A DNA stretch of 43,593 nt from contig JAFXAJ010000020.1 in the NCBI GenBank assembly GCA_017517145.1, positions 1 through 43,593 on the forward strand. The letters are read 5' to 3'. Shown here one piece after another: positions 26,358 to 34,457 of this stretch; position 1 is the first letter of the stretch, and each line of letters starts with the position of its first letter. Position numbers and translations under genes: made by a program. The DNA is from Ruminococcus sp. Lineage in GTDB: Bacteria > Bacillota > Clostridia > Oscillospirales > Ruminococcaceae. A model generated the notes under the pieces. It worked only from the letters and a program-made list of their open reading frames with translations, did not search any database and was not told the DNA's origin.

Positions 26358-27893
26358 ATGCGGATTGGTATAGATCTTGGAACAACAAATACAGTAGTAA
26401 GCTATATAGATGAAAACGGTATGTGGAAGCCTATAGAATTCAAGCGAAACGGCAGTAAGGAGAACCCTCATTTTCTTCCTTCCTGTGTAGCTTTTAACGA
26501 TGGCGGCAGAATGGTAGGTCAGTCAGCAATTGATTATGGCAGACAGCATCCTGACAGACTTCTTAGAAACACAAAATGTTTTATGGGAGAATACGGAAAG
26601 AAATTCTCAATAGGAAGCAATATGGTAACACCGGCTGATGTTGCACAGTATATTCTGGCTGAAGTAAAAACAGAATTGTCAGGACAGTTCCCCGGAGAAT
26701 CATTTAATGCCTATGTTACAGTTCCGGCTCGATTCGGAGAACCTGCAAGACGAGCAACAAAAACAGCACTGAAAAATGCAGGATTTGAGCTTAACGAGTG
26801 CTGTCTTACTGACGAGCCGATTTCAGCCTCTATTGCATACAGTTCACATCTTGACAAGGATAAAGTTGTGTTTGTAGCAGATATAGGCGGCGGAACATTT
26901 GACCTTGCTCTTATAAAAACAGCCATAGTCGGTTCAGCAACAAGTCCTGATAATATAGAAACTCTCAGCTGGGGCGGAGAACTGAATCTTGGCGGAAATG
27001 ACTTTGACGAATGTATTATAAAAGACATAACACGACAGGTTGCATTGGAGACAGGAAAAGATCTGTATGTAACGGACGGAACTATTCTTGGAAGTGCAGA
27101 AGAAACAAGGGCAGCAGATATTATACGTTCATTGCCATATCAGATAAAGAAACAGTTATACACTGAGGGAGCAACAGAAGCGCACATTCACGAAGAAGGA
27201 CTGATGGGAGATTACAACCTCGACTATACTCTTACAAGAGATAAGTATTGCTCTCTTATGACAGATCTTGTTGATACTATGAGTAATCACATAGACAGTA
27301 CATTTGTAACATCTTCTTATAAAATGGGAGATGTAGACCATGTTCTTGTAATTGGCGGTATGGCAAAAGAAATATGTCTTATTCAGCTTCTTGAATCAAA
27401 ATTTGGAAAAGACAGAATACTTATTCCGCAGGATGCAATGATGCTTGTTTCAAGAGGAGCTGCTATATGCAACAGTAATCTGAGTCTTCATGTTGAGAAC
27501 AGAGCATATTCTTCTATCGGACTTGTAACAGAAATGGGAAAAAATGTTGCACTTATCATCAAGGAAGGTGATATGGTAAAATATGGTACTGTTTTCAATG
27601 AAGAAGTAGAAGCGTCAGAAGTTGATGCAACATCTGTATGTATAAAACTTGCAGAATACAGAGGTGCATTTGATCCTAACAGATACAATATAATTTTTGA
27701 CGAAGAAGTAATACTTAAAAATGGCGGCGAGGAAAGCGGCAAGGATAAAATGCGTAAATTTGCCAATGCCTTTTTAAGGCGTAAAACGCTGCCAAGAATA
27801 AAAATCAGGATTGACTTTACCGAAGACAAGATACTTGTACTTTATGTCGAGCAAAAAGACGGTTCAGTATCAGTGCTGAATCATAGATTATAA
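26358..27893 (+). CDS. Hsp70-family (DnaK-like) ATPase with reduced C-terminus
   Basis: A 511-residue actin-like ATPase of the Hsp70 family. All nucleotide motifs are present: phosphate-1 IGIDLGTTNTVVSYI, phosphate-2 ADIGGGTFDLAL (near residue 174) and adenosine-binding VLVIGGMAKE. The N-terminal ATPase part (about 1-385) appears intact and probably active. The rest, about 125 residues, is much shorter than the DnaK substrate-binding domain plus lid and lacks the usual C-terminal acidic tail. It is therefore not the housekeeping DnaK; such short Hsp70s are often dedicated to one partner system. It starts after GGAGG and is followed by a second, degenerate Hsp70-like protein, so the two may form a pair. 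Confidence 0.9.
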   Translation: MRIGIDLGTTNTVVSYIDENGMWKPIEFKRNGSKENPHFLPSCVAFNDGGRMVGQSAIDYGRQHPDRLLRNTKCFMGEYGKKFSIGSNMVTPADVAQYILAEVKTELSGQFPGESFNAYVTVPARFGEPARRATKTALKNAGFELNECCLTDEPISASIAYSSHLDKDKVVFVADIGGGTFDLALIKTAIVGSATSPDNIETLSWGGELNLGGNDFDECIIKDITRQVALETGKDLYVTDGTILGSAEETRAADIIRSLPYQIKKQLYTEGATEAHIHEEGLMGDYNLDYTLTRDKYCSLMTDLVDTMSNHIDSTFVTSSYKMGDVDHVLVIGGMAKEICLIQLLESKFGKDRILIPQDAMMLVSRGAAICNSNLSLHVENRAYSSIGLVTEMGKNVALIIKEGDMVKYGTVFNEEVEASEVDATSVCIKLAEYRGAFDPNRYNIIFDEEVILKNGGEESGKDKMRKFANAFLRRKTLPRIKIRIDFTEDKILVLYVEQKDGSVSVLNHRL

Positions 27894-27913
27894 TTATTTT
27901 GGGGATGATAATA

Positions 27914-30205
27914 ATGAAGCTTTCTGAATGGATTTACATAAAACATACAACAGAGACAGCAGTTGATATATTTGCACAGCTTATGGCGCATACATACACT
28001 CATCCGGAATATGCTCTTAATCCTGAAATGATAGATGTTTCCGACGAGGATGAAAATAGATATGTTGAACTCGCATTCAGCGGTAACAGTGCTGATTATG
28101 GAGTATTCTACGAGAAGTTAAACGCATCTGAAATATCAAAAGAAAATGTGTTTGCGGCAGGTGTAATGCTGTATATTATGCTTACAGGCAATTCACCCGA
28201 TATGACGTTGGTTGAACTGATGAGAGTAGCTATTGAAAAAGGTGACGAGGAAATACCTTTTGTCAGCTGCGAGAATTCTTCTTTGGATGATATTGTAAAA
28301 AATGCCACAAATGTGAATATTGCAACAAGACCTACCGCTGAAGATATGCTGTCCCTGCTTGCTGAACGTTACGAAGGAACAGCATATATCAACATCGTAG
28401 AAAATGAATCTTTGGTAAGTGTTGACAGAATTGCCGTGCCTCTCAGCAGAGGTGTTGTTGAATGGAAAGCAGAAAGCGGCATGATTATTGACGGTCAGCA
28501 ATTTTATTCTGCTGATGATAAAACCATCCAGTTATTTTTCAGAATGAAGAATTACGAATGTGATTACAATGTAACACTGCAAACGTATGATAATGATATA
28601 TGCTATGGTCTCAGTTGTGAAAACGGGAACTTCTTCGGTATAGATGCAGGAAGAAATTCTGTACGTATTTCCATGATAGAGAGCAGCGGCAAAGTTGTCA
28701 ATTATAAAGAAATAATCAGACCTGTGGCTGCGGTTGATGCTGACGGAAAATATGTATATGGTAAAGCAGCAGATGAGCTTTGCGAGAAAACTTCTGCTGT
28801 CGCTGTCAAGATATTTGATGATGCTTTTCTTATGGTTGAGCAGAATCTGTTTACTGATGCTACAGGAAATTCAGTCCATGTTCCCACAGAAAATATAATT
28901 GACGGATTTTTTGTATATCTCAAAAAAATACTTGAAAATGAACTGGGATATACGGATGATGCTGCTGTAACATTTACAGTTTCAGGAGGAAGCTCCGCAG
29001 AACTCAGAAGTAAAATCAGTCATTCTACTGAAAAATGCGGAATATCACCAGTATTTATATCAACATCCAATGCAGCTGCAATGAAATATTATGCTGAAAA
29101 CAGCAGTGAAAAATCATTGCTGCTGATTAACTGCGGAAGTAAATCAACAGAAATTTCCGTTGTAGGAAATCAAAGTAAAATAACAAATGAAAATGCAGAA
29201 ATCATAAAATCCCTTGTCTGTGATGAGTTTACATCTGTCGGCGGCGATGAGATGACAAAGGTTATATATGACAGCATCTTGCAGAAACTCAATTCAGCTT
29301 ATAACCTTAACATGTACAGTGAATCGGCATCAGGTCTTTCACACGCACAGTATGAATCCAACCACAGACAGATACTTGAACAGACGGAGAGAATGAAGAA
29401 AATACTCACATTTAACGAGAGTGTATCTGCGGAGTTTATACTGCATAAGGGCGGTATGGAAACAGAAAAAATCGTAATTACAATGCTTAAAAGCGAGTAT
29501 GAAAATCTGCTGCGTCCTGTTGTGATAAAGATAAGAGAAACAATTGATAGGGCGTTGAATTCTGTACACTGCCGCAAAGAAAATATAGAAACTGTTGTAC
29601 TTTCAGGCGGCGGGACAGCTGTTCCTTCATTCAGAAATGTGATAGATTCATATTTTAATGGTACAAAATGCCGTATAATCAGAGATTATGACGCATTTAC
29701 ACTTTCAAAAGGTGCAGCAATCAGCAGTTTTTTGATTAAAGAATTTGGAATAAAGGATGATATAGCTGTACTTGACAAAGACTTAGGTTATGTCAGTGTT
29801 GATATATCAAGAGGAATCCCTGTATTCAGCAGATTAGCAGTTGCTGGGTCACCTTTTGAGGATGGCAGGATTACATTTTCATACAGCATGAAATGCAATG
29901 AGAATGAGAAAAAACAGCATTATGGCGAATTGAAGTTATATACCCGAGAAAAAGGTATGGAGCATATTGAATGTCCCTATGACGGTGACGCTATAAAATA
30001 TATGGGAAAAATCAAGTTTGATATACCCGATAGCATGGACATAGAAAACGAAAAAATTCGTCTTGATATTTCAGTCGATACTTCAAAGAATGTCACTGCT
30101 GAGGCGTTTTATATACGCAAATCAGGTGGATTTGCAGGTTTTTTGAGAAATCTCAGACGAGTTAATTCAGAAGAAAAAATATCTGCCGATTATCTGGGTG
30201 AATAA
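27914..30205 (+). CDS. Degenerate kinase-lobe and Hsp70-like fusion protein
   Basis: A 763-residue fusion. Residues 1 to about 150 resemble the end of a protein-kinase C-lobe: ENVFAAGVMLYIMLTGNSPDM matches the subdomain IX pattern and NIATRPTAEDMLSLL the subdomain XI pattern. There is no glycine loop, VAIK lysine, HRD or DFG, so it cannot be an active kinase. From about residue 235 there is an Hsp70-type domain: FGIDAGRNSVRISMI, LLINCGSKSTEISVV and TVVLSGGGTAVPSF. Phosphate-2 is degenerate (NCGSKST in place of DIGGGT), so ATPase activity may be weak or lost. A beta-rich tail follows. The ATG at 27914 lies 10 bases after GGGG; an in-frame ATG at 27905 and a start at 27899 are alternatives. It is probably a regulatory partner of the upstream Hsp70. 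Confidence 0.75.
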   Translation: MKLSEWIYIKHTTETAVDIFAQLMAHTYTHPEYALNPEMIDVSDEDENRYVELAFSGNSADYGVFYEKLNASEISKENVFAAGVMLYIMLTGNSPDMTLVELMRVAIEKGDEEIPFVSCENSSLDDIVKNATNVNIATRPTAEDMLSLLAERYEGTAYINIVENESLVSVDRIAVPLSRGVVEWKAESGMIIDGQQFYSADDKTIQLFFRMKNYECDYNVTLQTYDNDICYGLSCENGNFFGIDAGRNSVRISMIESSGKVVNYKEIIRPVAAVDADGKYVYGKAADELCEKTSAVAVKIFDDAFLMVEQNLFTDATGNSVHVPTENIIDGFFVYLKKILENELGYTDDAAVTFTVSGGSSAELRSKISHSTEKCGISPVFISTSNAAAMKYYAENSSEKSLLLINCGSKSTEISVVGNQSKITNENAEIIKSLVCDEFTSVGGDEMTKVIYDSILQKLNSAYNLNMYSESASGLSHAQYESNHRQILEQTERMKKILTFNESVSAEFILHKGGMETEKIVITMLKSEYENLLRPVVIKIRETIDRALNSVHCRKENIETVVLSGGGTAVPSFRNVIDSYFNGTKCRIIRDYDAFTLSKGAAISSFLIKEFGIKDDIAVLDKDLGYVSVDISRGIPVFSRLAVAGSPFEDGRITFSYSMKCNENEKKQHYGELKLYTREKGMEHIECPYDGDAIKYMGKIKFDIPDSMDIENEKIRLDISVDTSKNVTAEAFYIRKSGGFAGFLRNLRRVNSEEKISADYLGE

Positions 30206-30207
30206 CC

Positions 30208-30807
30208 ATGGAGCATGCATTTCTCAGAATCGGGTGGTATACTCAGGGTACAGATTGTCTTGGACCGGACAGCCGTTTTGCAATATGGGTGCAGGGCTGC
30301 CGCAAAAGATGCAAAGGATGTATAGCGCAGTCACTTCAATCTTTTGACGGAGGACAGGCAATATCTGTGGCTGAGCTTGCAGAAGAAATTTTGAAATCAG
30401 GTACAGATGGGTTGACGATAAGTGGTGGAGAACCTTTTTTGCAGGCTGATGCTATTGCTATACTGCTTGAAAAAGTAAAATCTGCAAGGCATGAACTCGG
30501 AGTAATAATATACAGCGGAATGAAATACGAGGAACTGCTTGAAGATTCTTCAGCACAGAAAGTGCTTGACTATACTGATTTACTGATTGACGGAGAGTAT
30601 ATACAGGAGCTGGACGACAACAGAGCTATGAGAGGTTCGTCAAATCAGCGTATGATTTTTCTCAGCAGTAGATATACAGCAGAGGATATGCCTGAAAAAC
30701 GTAAAAACAAATTAATATTTTACGATGATAAATTCAGAATGATAGGTATTCCCACAGAAGAAACAAAAAGGGCAATGTCACTTTTGAGGAAGCAAAGGGA
30801 GGATTAA
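30208..30807 (+). CDS. NrdG-like radical SAM activating protein
   Basis: A 199-residue radical SAM protein of the activase group (anaerobic ribonucleotide reductase activase-like). The cluster motif is CRKRCKGC (CX3CX2C, near residues 31-38), preceded by SRFAIWVQG, and the SAM motif is ISGGEPFLQ. The length fits NrdG-type activases, which make a glycyl radical in a partner enzyme. No glycyl-radical enzyme such as NrdD is in the window, and the gene starts 2 bases after the kinase/Hsp70 fusion, within the operon. It has probably been recruited to this system. Its target is unknown; one of the operon proteins is a reasonable candidate. Confidence 0.88.
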   Translation: MEHAFLRIGWYTQGTDCLGPDSRFAIWVQGCRKRCKGCIAQSLQSFDGGQAISVAELAEEILKSGTDGLTISGGEPFLQADAIAILLEKVKSARHELGVIIYSGMKYEELLEDSSAQKVLDYTDLLIDGEYIQELDDNRAMRGSSNQRMIFLSSRYTAEDMPEKRKNKLIFYDDKFRMIGIPTEETKRAMSLLRKQRED

Positions 30808-30809
30808 TT

Positions 30810-31508
30810 ATGAAAACTGTTATGAAAAAGAGCGATTTATTCTGTCTGAAAAACTGGAAAATCTATTCTAACAGTATCAGAATAAAAATAGATACATACT
30901 ATCCCGACAGTACACTTAATGAAAGTATTGTGATTGAACAGCCGGATAATACCGACAATAATTACAGAATTGAAGGTCTTGTAATAAGAATCGAAAGAGA
31001 AGATAACGGGAAAATATTTATAGGAAGCAGCGGTAAAGCAGAACGATTTGAGGTTACAATTGAGAATGCTTCTTCGTCAGTTTCTGATATGGGCTTGGAG
31101 TACATGATTATCAGCGCTCTTGATGCTGCACAGAAAATTGAACGTGAGAGCTTTCCTTTTCGTTTTGACCGTGTTGTTTTTACATCATCAGAAAGTGGAT
31201 TTGATGTTGAATTAACAGTAAATGACAGTGTACAGGATACTGCTGAAGTTAATACTGCGGCTGAAGTCAGACACAGAACAAAGGATGACCTTATAGGTGA
31301 TATTAAAGCAGATTTGAAAATGATGTCGTATTTCAGAAATATTTCCAGTGTCAAGGAAGTAAAGGCAAAGCTTAATATTCTCCTTGAACAGGCAGATGTT
31401 ATGAGCGAAGATGAAATGGCTGTTGTTCTTGCGGAATGTGAGGATTTTCTCCTTAAAACAATAGTGGGAAGCCGTGAAGATATACAGAAATACCGTGAAC
31501 ATATCTGA
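30810..31508 (+). CDS. Hypothetical protein of NTPase operon
   Basis: A 232-residue soluble protein with no recognised family. The first 140 residues alternate short strands and a helix (LEYMIISALDAAQKIE). The last 75 are helical and acidic (KDDLIGDIKADLKMMSYF, EDEMAVVLAECEDFLLK). There is no signal peptide, membrane helix or nucleotide motif. It starts 2 bases after the radical SAM activase with a good GGGAGG site, so translation is coupled. It may be a structural or adaptor subunit. Confidence 0.65.
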   Translation: MKTVMKKSDLFCLKNWKIYSNSIRIKIDTYYPDSTLNESIVIEQPDNTDNNYRIEGLVIRIEREDNGKIFIGSSGKAERFEVTIENASSSVSDMGLEYMIISALDAAQKIERESFPFRFDRVVFTSSESGFDVELTVNDSVQDTAEVNTAAEVRHRTKDDLIGDIKADLKMMSYFRNISSVKEVKAKLNILLEQADVMSEDEMAVVLAECEDFLLKTIVGSREDIQKYREHI

Positions 31509-31525
31509 CAAGAGGAGAAAGTCAA

Positions 31526-32938
31526 ATGCAGAGAAGAATTGCAGAGCTTGAACGCAGACAGCGTGAACTGAAACAGGAACTTGACCAGAAATCTATTGAA
31601 CTCGAAGCGGAAAGACGGCGTATTGTTGAAGAGAATAAGCAAAGTCTCAATACGCTGAGAAACGACATGGAAAGACAGATGAAAATTCGTGACGAGGCTG
31701 TCCATGAGGAATACAGCTCCGTACTCGAAAGAACAACATCTGTACAGAGTGAAAGACTGCGTAAGGAATTTGAAAAATACCGCCGTGAATATGAGGATGT
31801 ATGTACACAGGTTCATGCGGCTTATGAAGCTGAACAGAAAAAAACAGAAGAATTGCTTAAACATCAGCAGAATTTTGAAAAAGCCTATTTTGAGCATATC
31901 GGATTTGCAAAGAGAAATGCTGAACGTATACTGAATGAAGTAATAGAAGCTATAAACAAAGCTGCAGCAGATGTTCCGATAGAATGGTTTATGAATGGTC
32001 ATTTGGAACTTTACCGTACACAGGTGCGTGATATGAAGAACTGGATGGAAATGGGCTTTTATGAAAGTGCTATTGGTGTAGGAAATAATATACTTCTTAT
32101 GTTGGAACTTGATGTTCTTGAAGTTAAGGAGCGTTTCCGCAAATGGTTTCACTATTATCTTATACTTCACAGCGTTCTTGAGAATGAACGAGAGCTTATA
32201 TTCCAAAAGTCAATGATAGTTCCTGATAACTATAAATTCTTTATCAAAGGCGAGAGAATTGTAGACAATCGTATGGACGCTGAAAAGATGAATTACTGGT
32301 CTGAACAGCGTTATGCTGAATTTAAAGAGGATTTTGAAAAGTTCAGTTTCCAGATGAACAGCTTTAAAATAGACGGAGTGAGTATGGATGATGAAAATTC
32401 AATTCGTCAGTATATGATAGCACATCCGGAAAAAAGTGTGGATTTTAAGGAACTTTGGCTTTATAACAGAGGAATGCAGGCTATAGCCAATATGAAAGAT
32501 GTAGAAAAAGTTATAGGTCAGATGTATGAGCGAATCGCCTGTTTTGAGGAGCGTATCCGTATAGGCTCTAAGATTTCCAGAGAATTCACTGCTGACGGCA
32601 GCTATGAAAGATGCAGAGAACCGCAGTTTTCTGCTCCTGCCGACCCGTTCTACCTGAAATTTTCTGATAGTATGAGCGGATTTGAGGTTGAAGTGATTAT
32701 AGTGCCTGTACTAAGAAAATCTGATAATAAGTGGATAAACAACGTGAGATGCTTTCTTGACAGGAATATTGACGGCATACGCAGAGAAGATGTAACAGGA
32801 ACTATTGCAGATGTATTGCAGGAATTTGGGATTGCCCTGTGTTCTGCTGAAAAAATCAAAGCAGACCAGAGCAGAGATGAACGCATAAAAATTGCTGATG
32901 CAGATGCAAGACTTATGATAAACGGAAGATTAAACTGA
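31526..32938 (+). CDS. Coiled-coil protein of NTPase operon (1)
   Basis: A 470-residue protein. Residues 1 to about 125 are a long charged coiled coil rich in Glu, Arg and Gln (ELERRQRELKQELDQKSIELE onward). The middle is helical, with aromatic-rich stretches such as WFMNGHLELYRTQVRDMKNWMEM. The last 100 residues (from about FSAPADPFYLKFSDSM) form a small mixed alpha/beta domain. It has no signal, membrane helix or catalytic motif. It starts after GAGGAG and lies between an unknown gene and a second coiled-coil protein. It probably has a scaffolding role; I do not recognise the family. Confidence 0.68.
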   Translation: MQRRIAELERRQRELKQELDQKSIELEAERRRIVEENKQSLNTLRNDMERQMKIRDEAVHEEYSSVLERTTSVQSERLRKEFEKYRREYEDVCTQVHAAYEAEQKKTEELLKHQQNFEKAYFEHIGFAKRNAERILNEVIEAINKAAADVPIEWFMNGHLELYRTQVRDMKNWMEMGFYESAIGVGNNILLMLELDVLEVKERFRKWFHYYLILHSVLENERELIFQKSMIVPDNYKFFIKGERIVDNRMDAEKMNYWSEQRYAEFKEDFEKFSFQMNSFKIDGVSMDDENSIRQYMIAHPEKSVDFKELWLYNRGMQAIANMKDVEKVIGQMYERIACFEERIRIGSKISREFTADGSYERCREPQFSAPADPFYLKFSDSMSGFEVEVIIVPVLRKSDNKWINNVRCFLDRNIDGIRREDVTGTIADVLQEFGIALCSAEKIKADQSRDERIKIADADARLMINGRLN

Positions 32939-32985
32939 TACTGTATGATTTTTCAGGTGAGCATTATTTAGGTAGGAGGATTTAT

Positions 32986-34419
32986 ATGAGTTATGAAGGT
33001 GAAATAGTAGCAGCTCCTGTTATAGCAGGTGCTGCTGTTGTAGCAGGTGCAGCGCTTGTTACTGCTGCGGTTGTTAAAGGTGCAGCCACTGCTGTATCAG
33101 CAGCTGGAAAAGTAGTAAATACTGCAATAAATACAGCGAAATTAAGCAGCATGAATCGTGATCTTAAAAATATCACAGGTGAAGTTGATCGTCTTGATGA
33201 GGAAATGCAGGCTGAAATGAATGCTGCGAGAGAAGAATGTTATAGTGAATACAGTCGTACAATAGAGAATTTCACGGATAAATGTGCAGAATCACCTGAT
33301 ATGGACGTATTTCTCAATGAATGTAACGGTGCATTACAGAATCTGAACAGTGAAATAAGAGAGAGACGCAATGAAATAGAAAAGAAATATATCGGAGAAA
33401 TAAGAAACGAAATACGCAAACAGTCATCTCTGATGAAATCTGATCGTACTCTTACTGAGCAGAGCATACAGCGTATGGCTGATGATATGGAAAAAAGACA
33501 GCTTGCATCACAGGCGGCAAAGGATGCTCTCAACCGTGCAGATGATATGATAAATGCCGTGACTGAAAGATATAGCGAAGGAAAACTGACACAAAGTGCC
33601 GTGGAAATATGCCGCAGCTATTATGACAGGGCAATGAAAGAATTTGAACTGGGAAATTATGAAGCAGCATTGATTTCTGCACATTCTGCAATGGATGCGA
33701 TTACTCTCCGTGTAGAAGAACTTGCAGTCAACGAGGTACAGTGCAGCCAGCGATATATTGATATAAAGGGACTTATTGAAAATACATCGGAACTTATGGA
33801 AAAATTCCGCACAGCAGAATATACTATAAGCAAGCGTACAGGTGACAAAGTAGTAACTGTTGATAATTTCACGGAATATTATCGTGGTGCTTATGAGGAA
33901 AGCACATCAAAGCTTGAAGAAGTGAAAAGAATTATTTCCGATGGGGATTTCCGCAATCATTCTCCCGAAGAACTGGAAGACCTTTTCACAAGAGTTACAG
34001 AGATACAGTCTGAATTTATCAGAGAAACAACACTTGCTAATGAGCGCCTTGATATTGAGCGGAAGCGCAAAGCGACAGCAAAGCATCTCATGAAAGAATA
34101 TCTTGAGCAGGGATATGAAATGGTATCACTTACAGATGAAGAACGTGCAGTTTCTTCAATGGACAGCACAATTCTTAAATTCAGAAATCCCGAAACTGAT
34201 GAGACAGTACGACTCAGACTTAATTCTGTTGATCAGGGCGGTCATATAGCCATGACAGTTGACATTGAAGACCATACGGATTACGGTGGAAATTCAGATG
34301 AAGTGGAAAGACAGCGTGAGGAGCTTCGCAAGCATACCTGCGGAGTTATCGAGAAAAAAACAGGCGGAAGAATGAGAGTAAAACAGATGTGCAAAAATCC
34401 AGGTGCACGTCTTAAATAA
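32986..34419 (+). CDS. Coiled-coil protein with Ala/Val/Gly-rich N-terminal helix (2)
   Basis: A 477-residue protein. Residues about 8-45 are Ala/Val/Gly-rich and small-residue packed (APVIAGAAVVAGAALVTAA), suggesting a membrane-inserting or glycine-zipper helix; there is no standard signal cleavage site. Residues about 55-375 are mostly helical and charged with coiled-coil character. The last 90 residues (from about TILKFRNPETDE) are a compact mixed domain whose position and pattern resemble the end of the preceding coiled-coil protein, so the two may be distant paralogs. It starts after GTAGGAGG. It may tether the complex to the membrane. Confidence 0.66.
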   Translation: MSYEGEIVAAPVIAGAAVVAGAALVTAAVVKGAATAVSAAGKVVNTAINTAKLSSMNRDLKNITGEVDRLDEEMQAEMNAAREECYSEYSRTIENFTDKCAESPDMDVFLNECNGALQNLNSEIRERRNEIEKKYIGEIRNEIRKQSSLMKSDRTLTEQSIQRMADDMEKRQLASQAAKDALNRADDMINAVTERYSEGKLTQSAVEICRSYYDRAMKEFELGNYEAALISAHSAMDAITLRVEELAVNEVQCSQRYIDIKGLIENTSELMEKFRTAEYTISKRTGDKVVTVDNFTEYYRGAYEESTSKLEEVKRIISDGDFRNHSPEELEDLFTRVTEIQSEFIRETTLANERLDIERKRKATAKHLMKEYLEQGYEMVSLTDEERAVSSMDSTILKFRNPETDETVRLRLNSVDQGGHIAMTVDIEDHTDYGGNSDEVERQREELRKHTCGVIEKKTGGRMRVKQMCKNPGARLK

Positions 34420-34457
34420 TAGCAGCTTGGCTGTATTATAAGGAATATGGTGGTATT

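Noticed and set aside
26358..27893. Housekeeping DnaK
   Set aside because: The C-terminal part is far too short and lacks the lid, and there is no grpE, dnaJ or hrcA nearby; it is better read as a dedicated Hsp70 of this operon.
30962..32206. Long minus-strand open frame of 414 codons
   Set aside because: It lies antisense to two well-supported operon genes with good ribosome sites, and its translation is Phe/Ser/Cys-rich with no family pattern, as expected from the reverse of Glu/Lys/Arg-rich coiled-coil codons.
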